Made by a program: the position numbers and the translations under genes. Below, piece after piece: positions 12,562 to 13,516 of a DNA stretch of 13,516 nt (the first letter of the stretch is position 1; each line of letters opens with the position of its first letter). Source of the stretch: Burkholderiaceae bacterium (GTDB lineage: Bacteria > Pseudomonadota > Gammaproteobacteria > Burkholderiales > Burkholderiaceae_E); assembly GCA_023258775.1 (NCBI GenBank), contig JALQWJ010000016.1, positions 1 through 13,516 of the forward strand, read 5' to 3'. Below the pieces are notes generated by a model that worked only from the letters and a program-made list of their open reading frames with translations, did not search any database and was not told the origin of the DNA.

Positions 12562-13516
12562 ATGCAGTCAATGAAAAGTTTGGGCAAACAGCCGTTCGCA
12601 TCGATCTTGGTGAAAACTGGACTGATATAAGAACGCAAGTTCGCAAAATTTGTACCGATTTTCCAGGGTCGTATTGGCGAGGCCTTGAGGATGAACAGGC
12701 CTATCCGACAGACTTTGTACAAGCACTGACCGAATCAGGCTATTTGTCAGCGCTGATTCCTGAAGCATACGGCGGCGCAGGTCTACCGTTAGGCGCTGCA
12801 GCGGCGATTCTCGAAGAAATTCATGCTAACGGTTGTAACGCAGGCGCCTGTCATGCACAAATGTACATCATGGGCACTTTGCTCAGGCATGGATCGCCGT
12901 TACAAAAAGAACAATACCTGCCCCAAATTGCTTCGGGCAAGCTGCGCCTGCAAGCCTTTGGTGTCACCGAGCCCACGAGTGGCACAGACACCACGCAACT
13001 AAAAACGAGAGCCCAACGTGATGGCGATCACTATGTGGTGAACGGCCAGAAGGTTTGGACTTCAAGGGCAAGGCATTCAGACTTGATGTTGCTTTTGGCC
13101 CGAACCACGCCATTGGATCAGGTCCAACGAAAAACCGAAGGTTTATCGGTGTTTTTGGTCGACATGCGCGAGGTGCTTGATCGTGGACTAAGCATCAGAC
13201 CCATTGATGCCATGATTAATCACAACACCACCGAAGTATTTTTCGACAACATGCGTATCCCTGCTTCAAGCTTGATCGGTGAAGAAGGTAAAGGTTTTCG
13301 CTACATCCTCGATGGCATGAATGCAGAGCGCATCCTGGTCGGCTCAGAAGCAATTGGTGATGCACGATGGTTTATCGCCAAGGCAAGCCGCTATGCCAGT
13401 GAACGTGTGGTGTTTGGAAGGCCTATCGGGATGAATCAGGGCATACAGTTCCCAATTGCAAGGGCGCACGCCGAGACCGACGCGGCAGAGTTGATGCTGC
13501 GTAAGGCTGCGGCGCT
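12558..13516 (+). CDS. Acyl-CoA dehydrogenase (partial, 3' end outside window)
   Basis: A flavoprotein that removes two hydrogens from an acyl-CoA to give the 2-enoyl-CoA, passing electrons to ETF. The first 319 residues are visible; the usual length is about 380-400, so some 60-80 are missing. The N-terminal helical domain is followed by the FAD and substrate-binding strand FGVTEPTSGTDTTQLKT (134-150), then KVWTS (165-169) and the C-terminal helical domain from about 242. E257 in NAERILVGSEAIG stands where isovaleryl-CoA-type dehydrogenases carry their catalytic Glu, though many bacterial members share this residue and the alternative catalytic site lies beyond the window. The ATG at 12558 overlaps the lyase stop as ATGA and has GGAGG eight bases upstream, so it is strongly translated and coupled. 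The family is secure; the substrate is inferred from the operon. Confidence 0.9.
   Translation, partial: MNAVNEKFGQTAVRIDLGENWTDIRTQVRKICTDFPGSYWRGLEDEQAYPTDFVQALTESGYLSALIPEAYGGAGLPLGAAAAILEEIHANGCNAGACHAQMYIMGTLLRHGSPLQKEQYLPQIASGKLRLQAFGVTEPTSGTDTTQLKTRAQRDGDHYVVNGQKVWTSRARHSDLMLLLARTTPLDQVQRKTEGLSVFLVDMREVLDRGLSIRPIDAMINHNTTEVFFDNMRIPASSLIGEEGKGFRYILDGMNAERILVGSEAIGDARWFIAKASRYASERVVFGRPIGMNQGIQFPIARAHAETDAAELMLRKAAA

Noticed and set aside
9219..13516. Itaconate degradation cluster or classical leucine (liu) operon
   Set aside because: The known itaconate clusters use a CitE-type lyase and a MaoC-type hydratase, unlike the HMG-CoA-lyase and crotonase folds here. The leucine route needs a biotin carboxylase, and none is in view.
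1..13516. tRNA, rRNA, insertion sequence or integrase remnants
   Set aside because: Reading the gaps by eye showed no cloverleaf with a TTCRA loop, no terminal inverted repeats with a transposase, and no abrupt change in base composition.

Overview
The window reads as chromosomal DNA of a betaproteobacterium, most likely order Burkholderiales and perhaps an Alcaligenaceae relative. This rests on the style of the proteins (octaprenyl diphosphate synthase, FlgM, a four-domain rhodanese coupled to a cysteine dioxygenase, and a CaiB / HMG-CoA-lyase / acyl-CoA-dehydrogenase cluster) and on a moderate GC content judged by eye. No rRNA, tRNA, insertion sequence, phage gene or CRISPR array was found. 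Genes are dense and every gap is under 300 bases.

Layout. (1) 34-1472, plus strand: ispB (quinone side chain) and flgM (anti-sigma-28). Both appear to start without a ribosome binding site, immediately downstream of a -10-like hexamer. (2) 1461-1957: small-gene territory. A 7-bp tandem repeat covers the end of flgM, a possible 73-codon minus-strand ORF follows, then a 60-residue protein with a good Shine-Dalgarno, then a 22-bp x 4 tandem repeat. (3) 1998-5487, minus strand: three genes, each overlapping the next by an ATGA, in transcription order SGNH/GDSL lipoprotein esterase, cysteine dioxygenase, four-domain rhodanese. This looks like a thiol-sulfur handling unit. (4) 5614-7309: a major facilitator transporter (minus) divergent from a small winged-helix regulator (plus), probably a regulator-target pair. 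(5) 7394-8200: a 43-residue single-pass membrane microprotein convergent with an exported histidine phosphatase. (6) 8273-13516: an alpha/beta hydrolase of the kynurenine-formamidase type (minus), divergent from a four-gene plus-strand operon: class III CoA-transferase, enoyl-CoA hydratase, HMG-CoA-lyase-like enzyme and acyl-CoA dehydrogenase (cut by the window end).

How the genes may work together. The last operon has the parts to activate a free, probably branched dicarboxylic acid as a CoA thioester, desaturate it, hydrate the double bond and split the 3-hydroxy-acyl-CoA into acetyl-CoA plus a keto acid. It lacks the biotin carboxylase of leucine breakdown, at least within view. In the sulfur unit, cysteine dioxygenase would oxidise cysteine or a related thiol, and the rhodanese (one catalytic cysteine, three degenerate domains) would handle persulfide sulfur. 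The coupled lipoprotein esterase has no obvious place in that chemistry and is the most puzzling partner. The substrates are inferences; the enzyme families are clear from motifs.
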